From: Micractinium sp. NFX-FRZ
Lineage: Eukaryota; Chlorophyta; Trebouxiophyceae; Chlorellales; Chlorellaceae
Assembly (NCBI GenBank): GCA_029339195.1
Contig: JAPTJF010000100.1
Location: forward strand, 91,114 to 155,113
Direction: 5' to 3'
Length of the DNA stretch: 64,000 bases
Shown: positions 1 to 10,112 of the stretch, piece after piece
How positions within the stretch are numbered: position 1 is the stretch's first letter
Layout of the letters: every line of letters begins with the position of its first letter
Position numbers and translations under genes: made by a program
The notes under the pieces: generated by a model
What the model saw: the letters and a program-made list of their open reading frames with translations, nothing else
Databases searched by the model: none
Told to the model about the DNA's origin: nothing

Positions 1-146
1 CGAAGCGAGCCGCATGCAAGGCATGCATGGATCAGCCCGCCTGACGGGGCGGCGCATGGGCAACCTTGGACCTCGATTGAAGCGAGGGGTGGACCCACTC
101 ATCACCACACTTTCTCCGCTCCTCTTCCCTCACTCCCACTCCCACA

Positions 147-1938
147 ATGGCGTTGCCTCGCCTCGCGATGCTGCTGGCGCTGGTGCTGCTGCTGGCAGCT
201 GCCGCCCCACTGCCTGGCTGCGCCCGCAGCCTGCCCGGCCGTCAGCTGCAGCAGGCCGCAGCCCCAGACTCCTCAGTCACAGAACCTGCTGAAACTGAGG
301 CCCGCCCAGTCTACGGCTCAGCTGTGGGCCCCGCGCCTGGCGCGGAGAGCACCTCTGGCCCGGATCTGACCTCGCCCTACCGCCTGGCAGACGTGGGGAG
401 CGGCACAGCAGGGGAGGTAGCAGCCGCCATTGACGCCGGAGACGCCGCCCGCTTTGCCGCCGCCGCGGCCGCCGCAGGACCGGAGGCCGCAGGGCGTGCC
501 GTGACAGAGGCAGTGCGGCAGGGGCAGGGCGCCCTGGTGGCAGGCCTGGTGAACAATGCCACTGACAACCCCGCCGCTGCTGACGCGTTCCTAACGGTGA
601 TGAGGGGGAGGCCAGCGGGGTGGGGCTTGGGGTTGCGTTCAGCTGCGGCAGAGGTCGGCAGCTGGGGGAGGCGTGGCCGGAACCTGCACCTCTTGTTCCC
701 TGACCAGCTGAGAGCACATCTGTCCATTGCTGCCGCTGCAGGGCCTGTGGCCCGCCTTCTGCCTGGACCCGCCGGCCGCCTCCCAGGCGGTTGCCGCCGC
801 CCTGGCGGCAGGCGGAGCCGCGGCAGACGCTGCTGCCGAGGCCACGGTCACCGCCTCCCGCCAGTGCTGCGCTGCCACCCTGCTCACCCTGTCACGTGAG
901 TCGGCCTGCCAGGGTGTTGAGGTTCTGGCAGCAGTCGGGAACGGAGCAGCGGTGCCGAGACGTTAGGAATGCCACACTGGCAGGTTCCTGCCATGCTGCT
1001 GCGTTCCCGCCGCCCCTGCCTCTCATTCCTTGCACATCCTGACAGCACCTGCGCTCACATCAACGCTGTCCTCCATCCATTCCGCTCCCCTTGCTCCCAC
1101 CCAATCTTACTATTCTTACTGCCTGGCCCTCCTGTTTGAGCATTGGCCGCCAGCACCAACCGACAGCCCCAGACGCACTCCTCCCCGCCTCCCTTCTTGT
1201 CCCCTCCTCATTCCCACAAGCGGCTGCCGGGCCGGCGCCGGCAGTGCACCCTGCCACCCGCGCCCGCCCTGCCAGACCAGACCAGGCTCCCTCCCTTCCT
1301 TCCCAACCCTCCTGCCCTCCTCACTGCTGTCTGCCCGCCGCAGAGGCTGCCGCCGCCGACGGCAGCTTTACCGGCGCCCTGTCTGACCAGCTCAAGGTGG
1401 CCGGCCTGGTGCTGCCTGAGTGCGCCACCCCGCCCCAGCTGGCGCAGCAGATGGGAATCACCGACACGTCAGCAACGGTGAGAAGAGCAGTTGTTGTGGA
1501 CCCCATCAACTGCTTACATGTACTGTCCATAGCATCTCTCACTGACCGGTCTAGCTGGGCTGTCCCATGACATATGTACTGACTATTCACTGGTAGTGGG
1601 GGAGCAGCTGTGCAGGTCTGGGCTGGCAACAGTGCCACCTCTGCCTCCGTCAGCACACACTGCTGGTTGGCCCTGCGCACCCGCCTGCCTGATAAGCCCC
1701 ACCCACCCCCTTCCAGCCCCCTCCCGCTGCGCAGGCAACCGCCGCGCCTGGCGCCTCCCCCACCGTCACCCCCGCCGCCACCTCTGTGGGTGCCCTGGCT
1801 CTGGGTGTGGCACCGGTTGCAGAGGCGCCCGCAGGATCGGTGGCAGACCCCAGTTTGGCCATCGGACCAGCAGCAGACCCCAGCAAAGCGCTGGCCGCTC
1901 CCGAGTACTCGGCTTCTGGGCACAGCACACAGCCCTGA
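147..1938 (+). CDS. Secreted Ala-rich protein, one-module member of the modular family
   Basis: Model: 147-596, 742-895, 1344-1477, 1735-1938; 313 residues, in frame throughout. The first ~27 residues form a hydrophobic signal peptide (Leu/Ala core), followed by a RQLQQ motif like the RRLQQ/RKLLQ found at the same place in the four other family members of this window. Residues 28-150 are low-complexity Ala/Gly/Glu. Exon 2 carries the first half-module (Cys before DPPAA, then a Cys-Cys pair) and exon 3 the second half-module (LPEC). Exon 2 enters in phase 0 and leaves in phase 1, and exon 3 enters in phase 1, exactly as in the paralogues. The C-terminal exon is Ala/Pro-rich. No enzyme motif is visible; function unknown, probably extracellular or cell-wall. 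Family assignment is weaker than for the larger members because the sequence is diverged. Confidence 0.6.
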
Positions 1939-2741
1939 GCTGGGCAGGCGGCGGTGCCACGTGGCATGCACTATGCAGCACGGGCACTGCACAGGCCTGC
2001 TGCCTGCTTGAGTGGGGCCTCAGATGGAGTGATCTGCAAGAGTCAGCCCCGCCGGGGTTCCTCCCGCGCCACGCCGGCTCCATCGCCCTTCAACCTTGCA
2101 CACCCGATGCGTTCTAGCGTTGCTGTTAACCCGCCTGCTCCACACCTGCACTGCACTTCAACAGACGCTGTTGGCTTGCCTGCCTGCCTCCCTGCCCGTC
2201 TGGTTGCCTGCCTGCACGAGCACCGTGACTTGATCGACACACACCAGAAGGTTTGGCGAGCGCATGCCTCAACTTGCCCAGACACCTGTTCCTGCCCATC
2301 CAGAGTGCACGCCTGAGATCATGCCACCTTGAATACACCGATAGGGTTAGTACACCTTGCAGTCATCTGAGTGCACAAACTGTAGTCAGGTGTTTTTACA
2401 CAGCACGTTGCAAGCAGGCATTCACAATGGGGATGGGGAGCGGCGGTGTACACGAGGGTGCTGCTGACAAGGGTGCAAGGGGGTCAAAATCGTGGGGCGG
2501 GGCATTGCTATACACACCCCGCCGGGCGGGTGGCTTCAGAGATCAGGAGGAATCATGGGCCAGGGGTGCAGCGCTGGCGCCGGGCAGGGCGGCGAATCAT
2601 ATGAGGGTTGCCTTTAGAAGAGGGGTCACACACAATTGAGTTGGGAGGCATCGTCAGGAGGGATCGTTGCTGTGCATGATGAGTCGGAAGCTGGCCGAGG
2701 GGTGTTGCTGGCATGTTGGGTTGCTTGAGGGACGAGATTCC
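1939..2741. other. Intergenic, convergent 3' flanks
   Basis: Lies between the stops of two converging Ala-rich genes. I see no conserved coding exon. TGTAA occurs on the minus strand at about 2394-2398, some 345 bases past the stop of the minus-strand gene. Confidence 0.5.
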
Positions 2742-5309
2742 TCACTTGCCGCCGGTGCCAGTGCCGGTGCCAGTGCCAGAGCCGGAGCCGGAGCCGGAGC
2801 CGCTGCTGCCGCCGCCAGTCCCGGACCCAGTGCCAGTGCCAGTGCCGGTGCCGGTGCCGGTGGGGGCAGGGGCGGGAGCAGGGGAGGGCGTGGCAGCGGT
2901 AGGGGTCATGGGGGCGGGGGCAGGGGTGGTTGGGGGGCCGGCGGGGGTGGCGGCTCCGCCCTGGACCTGCATGCATGGAACCACAGCAGGTGCAGCAGGC
3001 ACAATTGTGGGTAACGAGCAGGGCGGGCGGCTTCTGCGGCCCAACAAAAGCCATTCAGTGAGAGGCCTCAGAAGAAGTGCCGAGCCCCTGGCTGTGTGCG
3101 GGCCGGCAGGCCCCGCTCTAGTGCCCGCACTGGCACATGTCGGAAAACCGGCGGGCTGCCCCACCCACCCACCTGCACGGAAGCAGAGGTGAAGGCCTGG
3201 GTCAGGGGGGCGGCCTGGGCCTGCACAATGGTGATGAAGCACTGGGGGACTGGGGCGACCTTGGCAGCTGCAGGGCAGGGGAGGGGGGAGTGGAGGGGCA
3301 GGAGGTGGGCACGATGCTTGCTTGCGTGGCAAGCTGCATGCAGGCGGCTGGCCGCTCAGGTGAGCCCAGCTGCCACAGACGGGACACACCGCATCTGCCA
3401 GCTGTTCCACCACACTGAGCAAGCCTGCCCTGAGCACTGTGCGTGTTCCATCCACATCCCGCGCCCACCCTCCCCCTTGCAGACCTGCCAGGGCCTGGGC
3501 AAAGGCGGTGGCAAAGTTGCTGCCCGCAGACGCGGAGCTGGAGGCGGCTGCAAAGCGAGGGAGCGCAGGAGGAGGGGCAGGGGGAGGACGGTAAGCGGGT
3601 CGAGTGAGTCGGGTTGCATGCCGCCAGTGATCTACGGCAGATGGTGAAGCGTAGAAACAGCAGCAAGCACCGGCAGCCGCCCGGCAGGCCTGCCTACCGT
3701 GGCCCCCCTCCGCCTGCCTCGCCCCACCCTCACACCCAACCACTCACCGACCACGGCCTGTGCGGCGGCCTGGCAGCAGTTGTCCCACGCCTGGCTGACG
3801 GCGGTGGCGGTGGCGGTGGCCACGGCAGAGGAGCCTCCAGAGCTGGCCGTGGCGGTGGCGCGGGCGATGACCTGGCCGGCGGCCTGCGGGTTGGTGCAGA
3901 TGGCCTGGGCCAGACCCTGCAGAGGAGGGCAGAGCGGGGCGAAGGGGGAGGGGAGGGGAGGCAGGGTTGACGGGAGAATGGATCGGGAAGGAAGGGGAGG
4001 AGGGGACAGCCAGGGATCAAGGCGCACAATGTGAGGGAAGCCTGCCAGGGCTCCTGGTCTTAGGCTGCTCCTGGTCTTGGGCTGCTCCTGGTATTAGGCT
4101 GCTCCTGGTCTTAGGCTGGGACCTCGCAGGTGCTGCTGGGGTGAAGTGCCCCGGACCCCCTGTGCCTGCCCAGCTCCCCCGGGCACACGCATTGTTGGGT
4201 GCCCCAAAAATTGACCCCGCGGGCCCCTTTCACCCTGCACGCCCCTGCACCCTGTTGCGCTGCTCGTCTTGCTGCGGCGGAAGCTGCAACAATGGCACCC
4301 AACAGGGTCCAGCAGTCCACCGAAGAGGGCAGCCTGGAGCCCCGCCTCATGCCCCCCTCCCTTGCTCACCGTAGTGAAGGCCTGCACAATCACGGCGGTG
4401 GCGGATGCCCGGGAGACGATGTCCACCAGCTGCTGTCCCAGGTTGGAGGTGATGGCGGTGGCGATGGCGGTGGCGGAAGCCGCGGCCCCTGCAAGTGATG
4501 CGCACAATGAAACAATTATTGGGTGGCGGTGGGTGCTCAGATGGGGTGACAGCCAATGGCCGTGGTTCAAGCCTGGCACCTGCTGTGCCCGGTGCACTGT
4601 TGGGCTTTGCTGGATTGGGAGGGAGAGCAGCAGGCGGGAAACAGGTGGACAAGGGTTGAGGCACACAACCTAGCATCCAGGGAGGCGTGCAGGCATGGCG
4701 ACCGCCAGCTGCACAGCTTGCAACTGCTCTTCAGCAGTGCTCCCTCGCTCCCCTCACCCGCACTGGTGACGGCAGAGGTGAAGGCCTGAGCATCAGCCGA
4801 GGCGACAGCGCTGCTGATGGCCTGCGCGCCGCCACCGCCACCGCCAGCGGGGGCAGGGCTGGTGCCGGCGGGGGTGGGAGTGGAGGGTGCAGCGGTGGTT
4901 CGGGCGCCGGTGGTGGTGGTCTCGGCGGTGGGCGCCATCTGCTGCAGCCTGCGGTTGGGCAGGGCGCCTGCGAGGTTGGGAGGGGGGGAGGAGGGTTGCC
5001 GGGGGGCAGGGGTGGGAAGGGGGAGAGGTTGGTTGGGGGAAAGAGGCTGTAAACAATAGGTCACGAAGTGCCCGAGGCCAAGGGGAAGGTCACACAGCGG
5101 GAGCTGGGAGGGCATCAGGGAAGCTTGCCGGAAGTCGGCAGGGAAGCTGACGCACACAGCAGCACCCGCCAACCTTGGCCGCACCGCCCCATCTGCTGCT
5201 GCATTGCCCCAACCACGCGCTCTCTCTGCGCCTGAATGCGCTTGGGCAGCCCACCTGATGCGGCTACGGCGCCGAGCACCAGCACGAGGAGGAGCGACGA
5301 GCGGGCCAT
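2742..5309 (-). CDS. Secreted Ala-rich protein with one Cys module and a Gly-Thr/Gly-Ser repeat tail
   Basis: Model (minus): 5255-5309, 4758-4967, 4370-4488, 3748-3916, 3485-3547, 3173-3267, 2742-2966; 311 residues. Signal peptide is MARSSLLLVLVLGAVAAS, then LPNRRLQQM, matching the RKLLQ position of its paralogues. Exons 2-3 are Ala/Thr/Gly-rich. Exon 4 is a recognisable first half-module (LAQAICTNPQAA, later a Cys-Cys pair and QAAAQAV). The second half (VPQCF) is split over exons 5-6. The last exon is Pro/Ala-rich and then dominated by GT and GS dipeptides, which no other family member here has. Intron phases at the module borders agree with the paralogues. Likely extracellular; function unknown. 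The acceptor of exon 7 has alternatives, so the first few residues of the tail are uncertain. Confidence 0.7.
4036..4112. repeat. Short tandem repeat, ~20 base unit
   Basis: About four imperfect copies of a unit like CTCCTGGTCTTAGGCTG in tandem, inside the intron between exons 3 and 4 of the minus-strand Ala-rich gene. Non-coding. Confidence 0.8.
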
Positions 5310-6168
5310 GGTGGCTGCCGGTTTCGGGTTGCAGTCGGAAAGCCGGCCTTGGACTGTGGTGCAGGAAGGCGCAGGTAGCGACTAACTGAGACACAAACCG
5401 CGGTACACCGGTCAAGCACAACAAGCAGCTCGCCGGTCTGTGCCAAATCACCAAGTGCCCCCTGGACTTCCAGTGCTTTCCACCTGCAAATGTTTGTCAG
5501 ACTCGGCTGAAACACGCCAGCCTCGTTGCAGCTTCACATGACTGTACCCTCTCAGATAGACAGAGTCGATGAGCGGAGGTGGTAAGGCTATTGACTGCCG
5601 CGGGACGCACGCAGGCAAGGGAGATGTGCTGAAAGAAGAGGGTAAGAGCTGGGCAACTGCGGCACAGCTCTTATAGCGAGAAAGCACTCTGGAGTGGCTG
5701 ATTTGACTGGGGCGGATATATTTGGTAACACATGGAAAACGGATAACAGAAGGGAGTCGAAAGCGCATCTTGAAACTCCGCACTGACGGCGGCATGGCAG
5801 GCAAGGGAGTGTGACAAAAGAAGAGGTAGCAGCGGGGCGACGGTGGTGAGAGGTCTACAGCGTGGTGCAACCCTGTGTGGTGCTTTTGAGCTAAGCTGGG
5901 GCGGTGTGGTAACAAAGGGGGATGGAAATGGGGGCAGTGACGGACAGTAAAATGGCATCTTGGGGTTGGGAGCGCACACACGAGACTGCACGATGTGCGC
6001 GCCGCTCAAAACAGAAGGTGGTGACAGGGTGGGGACAGCTTGAGGCAGGTGGTAAAGGAAGGGTAGGGTCAGGCAGAAAGGGCGGCAGGCAGGGCAGCAA
6101 GAATGCACGTTATTTGGTAGTAGAGAACTGAGGTGGATGTTGGCTCACTCAGGATGGTGGGTGTGAGC
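5310..6168. other. Intergenic, upstream of the minus-strand Ala-rich gene
   Basis: No coding exon recognised. Less GC-rich than its surroundings. It contains two degenerate copies of a segment around 5585-5700 and 5778-5890 (shared GGCAAGGGA, AAGAAGAGGTA and CGGCGGCATGG-like stretches), so a local duplication is likely. Confidence 0.4.
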
Positions 6169-8349
6169 TCAGTGCGGCGTCAGCGGCAGCCCCGCCACCA
6201 CCTCTGCCACCTGCCAGCACGCGGCAGCGGCCAGCAGTACCTGCCAGGTCAGCTGGACCCAGGACCCACTGGGCACCTGCTCGGCCCTGCAGGCAGGCAG
6301 GCAGGGAGGCGGGGAGGGAGAGCGGTGCAGGGGGCTGAAGTTGGGATGCACGCTGCCGCACGCCGCACACCTCCCGTGGCTCCTTCCTCCTGGCAGCACT
6401 CGCTCCCAAACACACTGCAAGCCCGGCAGGGCAGCTGGCACACGCCGCCCAACAGGTGCCGCCTCTCACCTGGCAGCTGGGCAGGTGGCGGCAGCCGCCC
6501 GCAGGAAGCGGCGGCGGGAGGCCAGCTCGTGCTGCCGCAGCAGGTAGCAGGGGGCACTGTAACTGAGCAGCAGCTGGCAGAAGAGCAGCACCGCGTGGCA
6601 CGTGGGGGTGTGCTGGGAGGCGCTGCGCGGCGGGGCAGCTGTGCTGGGGGCACGTGGGGTGGGCCCCTGGGAACTCCTGCTGCGGCCGTCACCGGGCGAC
6701 GGCGCTGCGCCGTCAGCCGCTGAGCTGGAGGACAATGCGGGCAGCAGCAGGTGCAGGCTGAGGCTGCTGTTGCCGGGGAGCTGTCGCAGCGCCGCCGCCG
6801 CCAGGCCAGGCAGGTGCACCGGCAGCACTGCGCGGCTCAACCGCCGGGCGGCAGCGGCCAGCTGGTACGCCGGCCCTTTGAGGAAGGGGAGCTCTGCTGA
6901 CAGCGTCTCGCAGCGCCGGCGGTTGAAGCGCGCCACGACCGCCAAACAGACGGCGTGCAGCACCACGTGGCGGCGGAACACCTGGCGCACCCCCAGATTG
7001 GTCCTGCAGCCGGTGGCGGCAGGAGGGGCAGGAGGGGCAGGGGAGGCAGCTAAAACAGGATGACTCAAAAGTTGCCGTGCCTGGCAATGGGAGCCGCGGT
7101 TCTGGAAGTCCGGCGGGCGCTCCCGGCCTACACCTGGCTGCCCCCACAAGCACCACAGGTCGCCCCCTCCCCCCGCCGCCCTCCCCATCTCTCACATGAG
7201 TAGCGGCACGAGCTCCGTCCGCACCAGCAGGCGCATGGGCAGGGTGCGCAGGTCCAGGCCACCCCCGCCGCTGCCGCCGCCTGCCAGGCCGCCAGGCTGC
7301 GCCTGCCGCCACCACCGGGTGGGCGGGGGCGCCGGCGGGGGCACCGGCACTTTAGCGTGCTCCCACGGCACCGCCACACCTGCCGGGTGGTAAACGGCTC
7401 CCCCTTGGCAGGCAAAGAGCCAGGCGGCGGGGAGCCACAAGAGCAGCAGGAGGGGGCGGTGCGCGAGGTACCGCTGTCGGCTGCACAGCATGAGCACCAG
7501 GGGCAGCGCCATGCACGAGACTGCGGCGGGCGGGGGAAGGCGGAGGGGAGGGGGAGGGGGCGCACTTTTCGAAGAGAAATACGTTCAAAGCTTGCTGGCG
7601 CGGTGCCAAGGGCAGGCAGGCAGGCAGTGCAGGGGTTGGGGCAAGTGTGGGCCGGCACCCACCCAACCGACACTGCCGTGGGCCTCCCTGCCAGCAGCCG
7701 CGGTGGGAGCCAAGAGCACGCGCACCAGCCAGCAGCAGTGCCCACTTTGTGCGGCCAACACGAGCAGCACACGGGCCGCACCCAGCAACAGGCGCGCACT
7801 AGCTGCCGTCGAGCACTTACTGCCTGCCAGCGCCGGGGGCACCAGGTGAGGGAGACCCGCCTCCTTGGCGTGGTGCGCAACCACGGTGCACACCACTGCT
7901 CCTAGAACACACACCACCGTATCCAGCCGTGCCTGCGGGGCAGACGGCGGTGGCACAGGGAGCAGTTGTGAAGGCTGGTGCTGCTTTCGCCAGCACCCCC
8001 TGACACCGAGTGATTCCGAATCCGTCACAGCTCTAGCCACAGGCACCGCCCCACAGCCAGCCGGCACGGTCAGCTGGGAGGCTCGGCGCAAGAGCTGCAT
8101 GAACACTGCTCCGCATGCCCAGCTACACACAGTTGGGTTAATGCCTGCCTCACAGGGCTTGTGAACGAGCAGCCGGCCAGGCTCGCAGGCACTTGGCTGC
8201 CCATGCCGGACGTCCGCTCCTTTACAGCGCCCCGTTCTCTCCGCCCCCTTCCCCTTGCCTGCTCAGACCCTCACCTGCACCGCATTCAGCTGCCGTTCAT
8301 ATTTCTGCTCTAGTCGATCATTGTCGAAGCGCAGTAGCCATGGCCTCAT
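6169..8349 (-). CDS. Unrecognised multi-span membrane protein
   Basis: Model (minus): 8275-8349, 7821-7932, 7196-7520, 6470-7003, 6169-6286; 387 residues. I do not recognise the family. Predicted membrane segments lie near residues 28-46 (TVVCVLGAVVCTVVA), 65-76, 82-100 (LLLLLWLPAAWLFAC), 168-186 (VVLHAVCLAVVA), a late stretch containing AVLLFCQLLLSYSAPCYLL, and a final one (VQLTWQVLLAAAAC). A Pro/Gly/Trp-rich loop follows the third segment and an Arg/Ser/Pro-rich loop lies in exon 4. The first exon, MRPWLLRFDNDRLEQKYERQ, is charged and looks cytosolic; another exon upstream is possible because an acceptor-like CCGCAG precedes it. Frame is kept at all four junctions, which supports the gene even though its role is unknown. 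Confidence 0.5.
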
Positions 8350-8719
8350 GAAGTGGACGGGTGGGGCACGACCTGCGGCGGGCAGCCGCGCGAGCGGCGT
8401 GAGGCAAGGGGCAGCGGTGAACCGGCACGGCAGCGCCGTTCTTGCCGCTCCCGCGCAGCGTAGCCTGTCGATGTTCTGGCATGATCCGCATAGTGCTGGG
8501 CCAGCAGGCGCTGTCAGGCTTTCGAGCCGACGTCACCCCCTTACGCCTTCAAAAGCGCACTCTAGGTGATCAGGCGGATGTCAGTTGATGTCTGCATTGG
8601 CATGGAAGCGTGTGCTGGAGCCTCGAGGGGAGCCTCGAGGGGGAGCCTCAGCTTCGTTTGGTACGCCAGCTTGGTGCGGGCTGCACTGATTACTTGTAAC
8701 CCAATTGTAAGACACCAAG

Positions 8720-9334
8720 ACAGTGAAGAAGAAGAAGAAGAAGAAGAAGAAGGTGACACGCTTGGGTGACTGGGGGGTGATACGCGACAGCCTGGCTGGC
8801 GGCGGCTAATGCCGCCGCTGCCAGACTGCCGACCCACCCCCTTGGAGGGGCCTGTCAGCCGGGGTCAGCCCTTTCCAACTCTTTCAGGAGCTTGCCTCTC
8901 GTTTTCCAGATGTTCTCAGTGCTCGAAACTGCAGCATTCAGCACCCGCCCAACCGCGCGTGTCGCCCCCTGCGCACTCACCCCACACTCCAGTAGTCCCT
9001 CCGCCAGCGTAGCTGCGACCAGGCCCGAATGCGAAACCACCACCGGGTACACAGTCACCTCCCAGGCAGTAGCCTGGCCCCTCAAATAATCCGCCCAAGC
9101 AGCATGCTGCCGCACTTTGTCCCGCAACACTTCAACCATATTTTTGTCGCTGGTATGGCCAAATTCAAATATCACCACCTTCCTCTCATGTTGAGTGAGG
9201 GGCTGGATGGCTGTAGTGAGGAGCCTGTTGGGGTCCAAATTCGGGAAAAACACCACATCAGGTGTGGCAATGTGCTGACAATGAGCAGAGACAACTGTGC
9301 AGCCAAGGGAACACCGTCGGAGCTGCTGTTGACA
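8720..9334 (-). mobile_element. 5'-truncated LINE-like retroelement, 3' end
   Basis: The minus strand encodes an open frame ending at 8855 with ATPDVVFFPNLDPNR, then VVIFEFGHTSDKN, DKVRQHAAWADYL and YPVVVSHSGLV. This pattern resembles the C-terminal segment of green-algal non-LTR retrotransposons (family knowledge, not searched). No reverse transcriptase domain remains. Upstream in the same frame is a Cys/His-bearing stretch (CSLGC...HCQH). A (GAA)n tract at about 8727-8751, (TTC)n on the element strand, could be the 3' tail. The frame has no stop down to 8855, so it may be a fairly recent truncated insertion. A second fragment with the same ATPDVV junction begins at the right end of the window. 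Confidence 0.6.
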
Positions 9335-10075
9335 TCACGCCGCTGCGTCCGCCGACCCCTCTGCGCCCTCTGCGCCACCGCCCCCAGCTTGCTGGCCGCG
9401 CCCGCAGCCTCCCAGGCAGGGCAGCAGACCGGGTTCTACGTAGTACTGCCACACATAGCGGCTGCCCGTGTCCTTGCACCCGCCCTGCAGCAGCGAGTGA
9501 GCAGCAGCGGCGGGTGTGCATGTCAGCACGGGAAGGCTTGCACTGTGTTCCTGGCTAGGGCGCGCCACCGCTCATTGCTGCGCTGCACCCAGTGCGAAAA
9601 GCAGTGGAGAGCACAGCATAGGCCGCTCACAGTGGGGCGTACAGCTGGCGCACCCAACCAGTCCGTGGCACACCGTGACCAAACAGACGCCGCCGACATA
9701 AGCCACGCCGGTGCGGCATCCAAGTCCCCACACGGCCCACTCCCTCCCGAGCACGCACCTGCCAGTGTATGAGCGGTGCGCGCTGCGGCGGCCCGTACTT
9801 GCGCTCTGCTAATCCCGCACGCTGCTCAGCCTTGAACATGACTTGGGGCAGGTCGTACCACTGCCATCGCGTCCAAACCTGAGGCAGCGCCTCGGTGGCG
9901 GCGGTACCACCGCTGGTGCTGCTTCCTCCATTGCCAGTGCCACTTCTGCTGCCTCTGCTGCTTGCACTGCTTCTGCTTTCGCTGCTGCTGCTGCCACCGC
10001 CACTTCTGCTTCCCCTGCCGCTTCCAACACTACCGCTGCCGCTTGCGCGCATGGCTCTCCTGCTGCTGCTGCTCC

Positions 10076-10112
<37 letters not shown>

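Noticed and set aside
8562..8769. Small ORFs with poly-Glu or poly-Ser ends over the GAA repeat
   Set aside because: They are translations of the (GAA)n tract in the probable retroelement tail.
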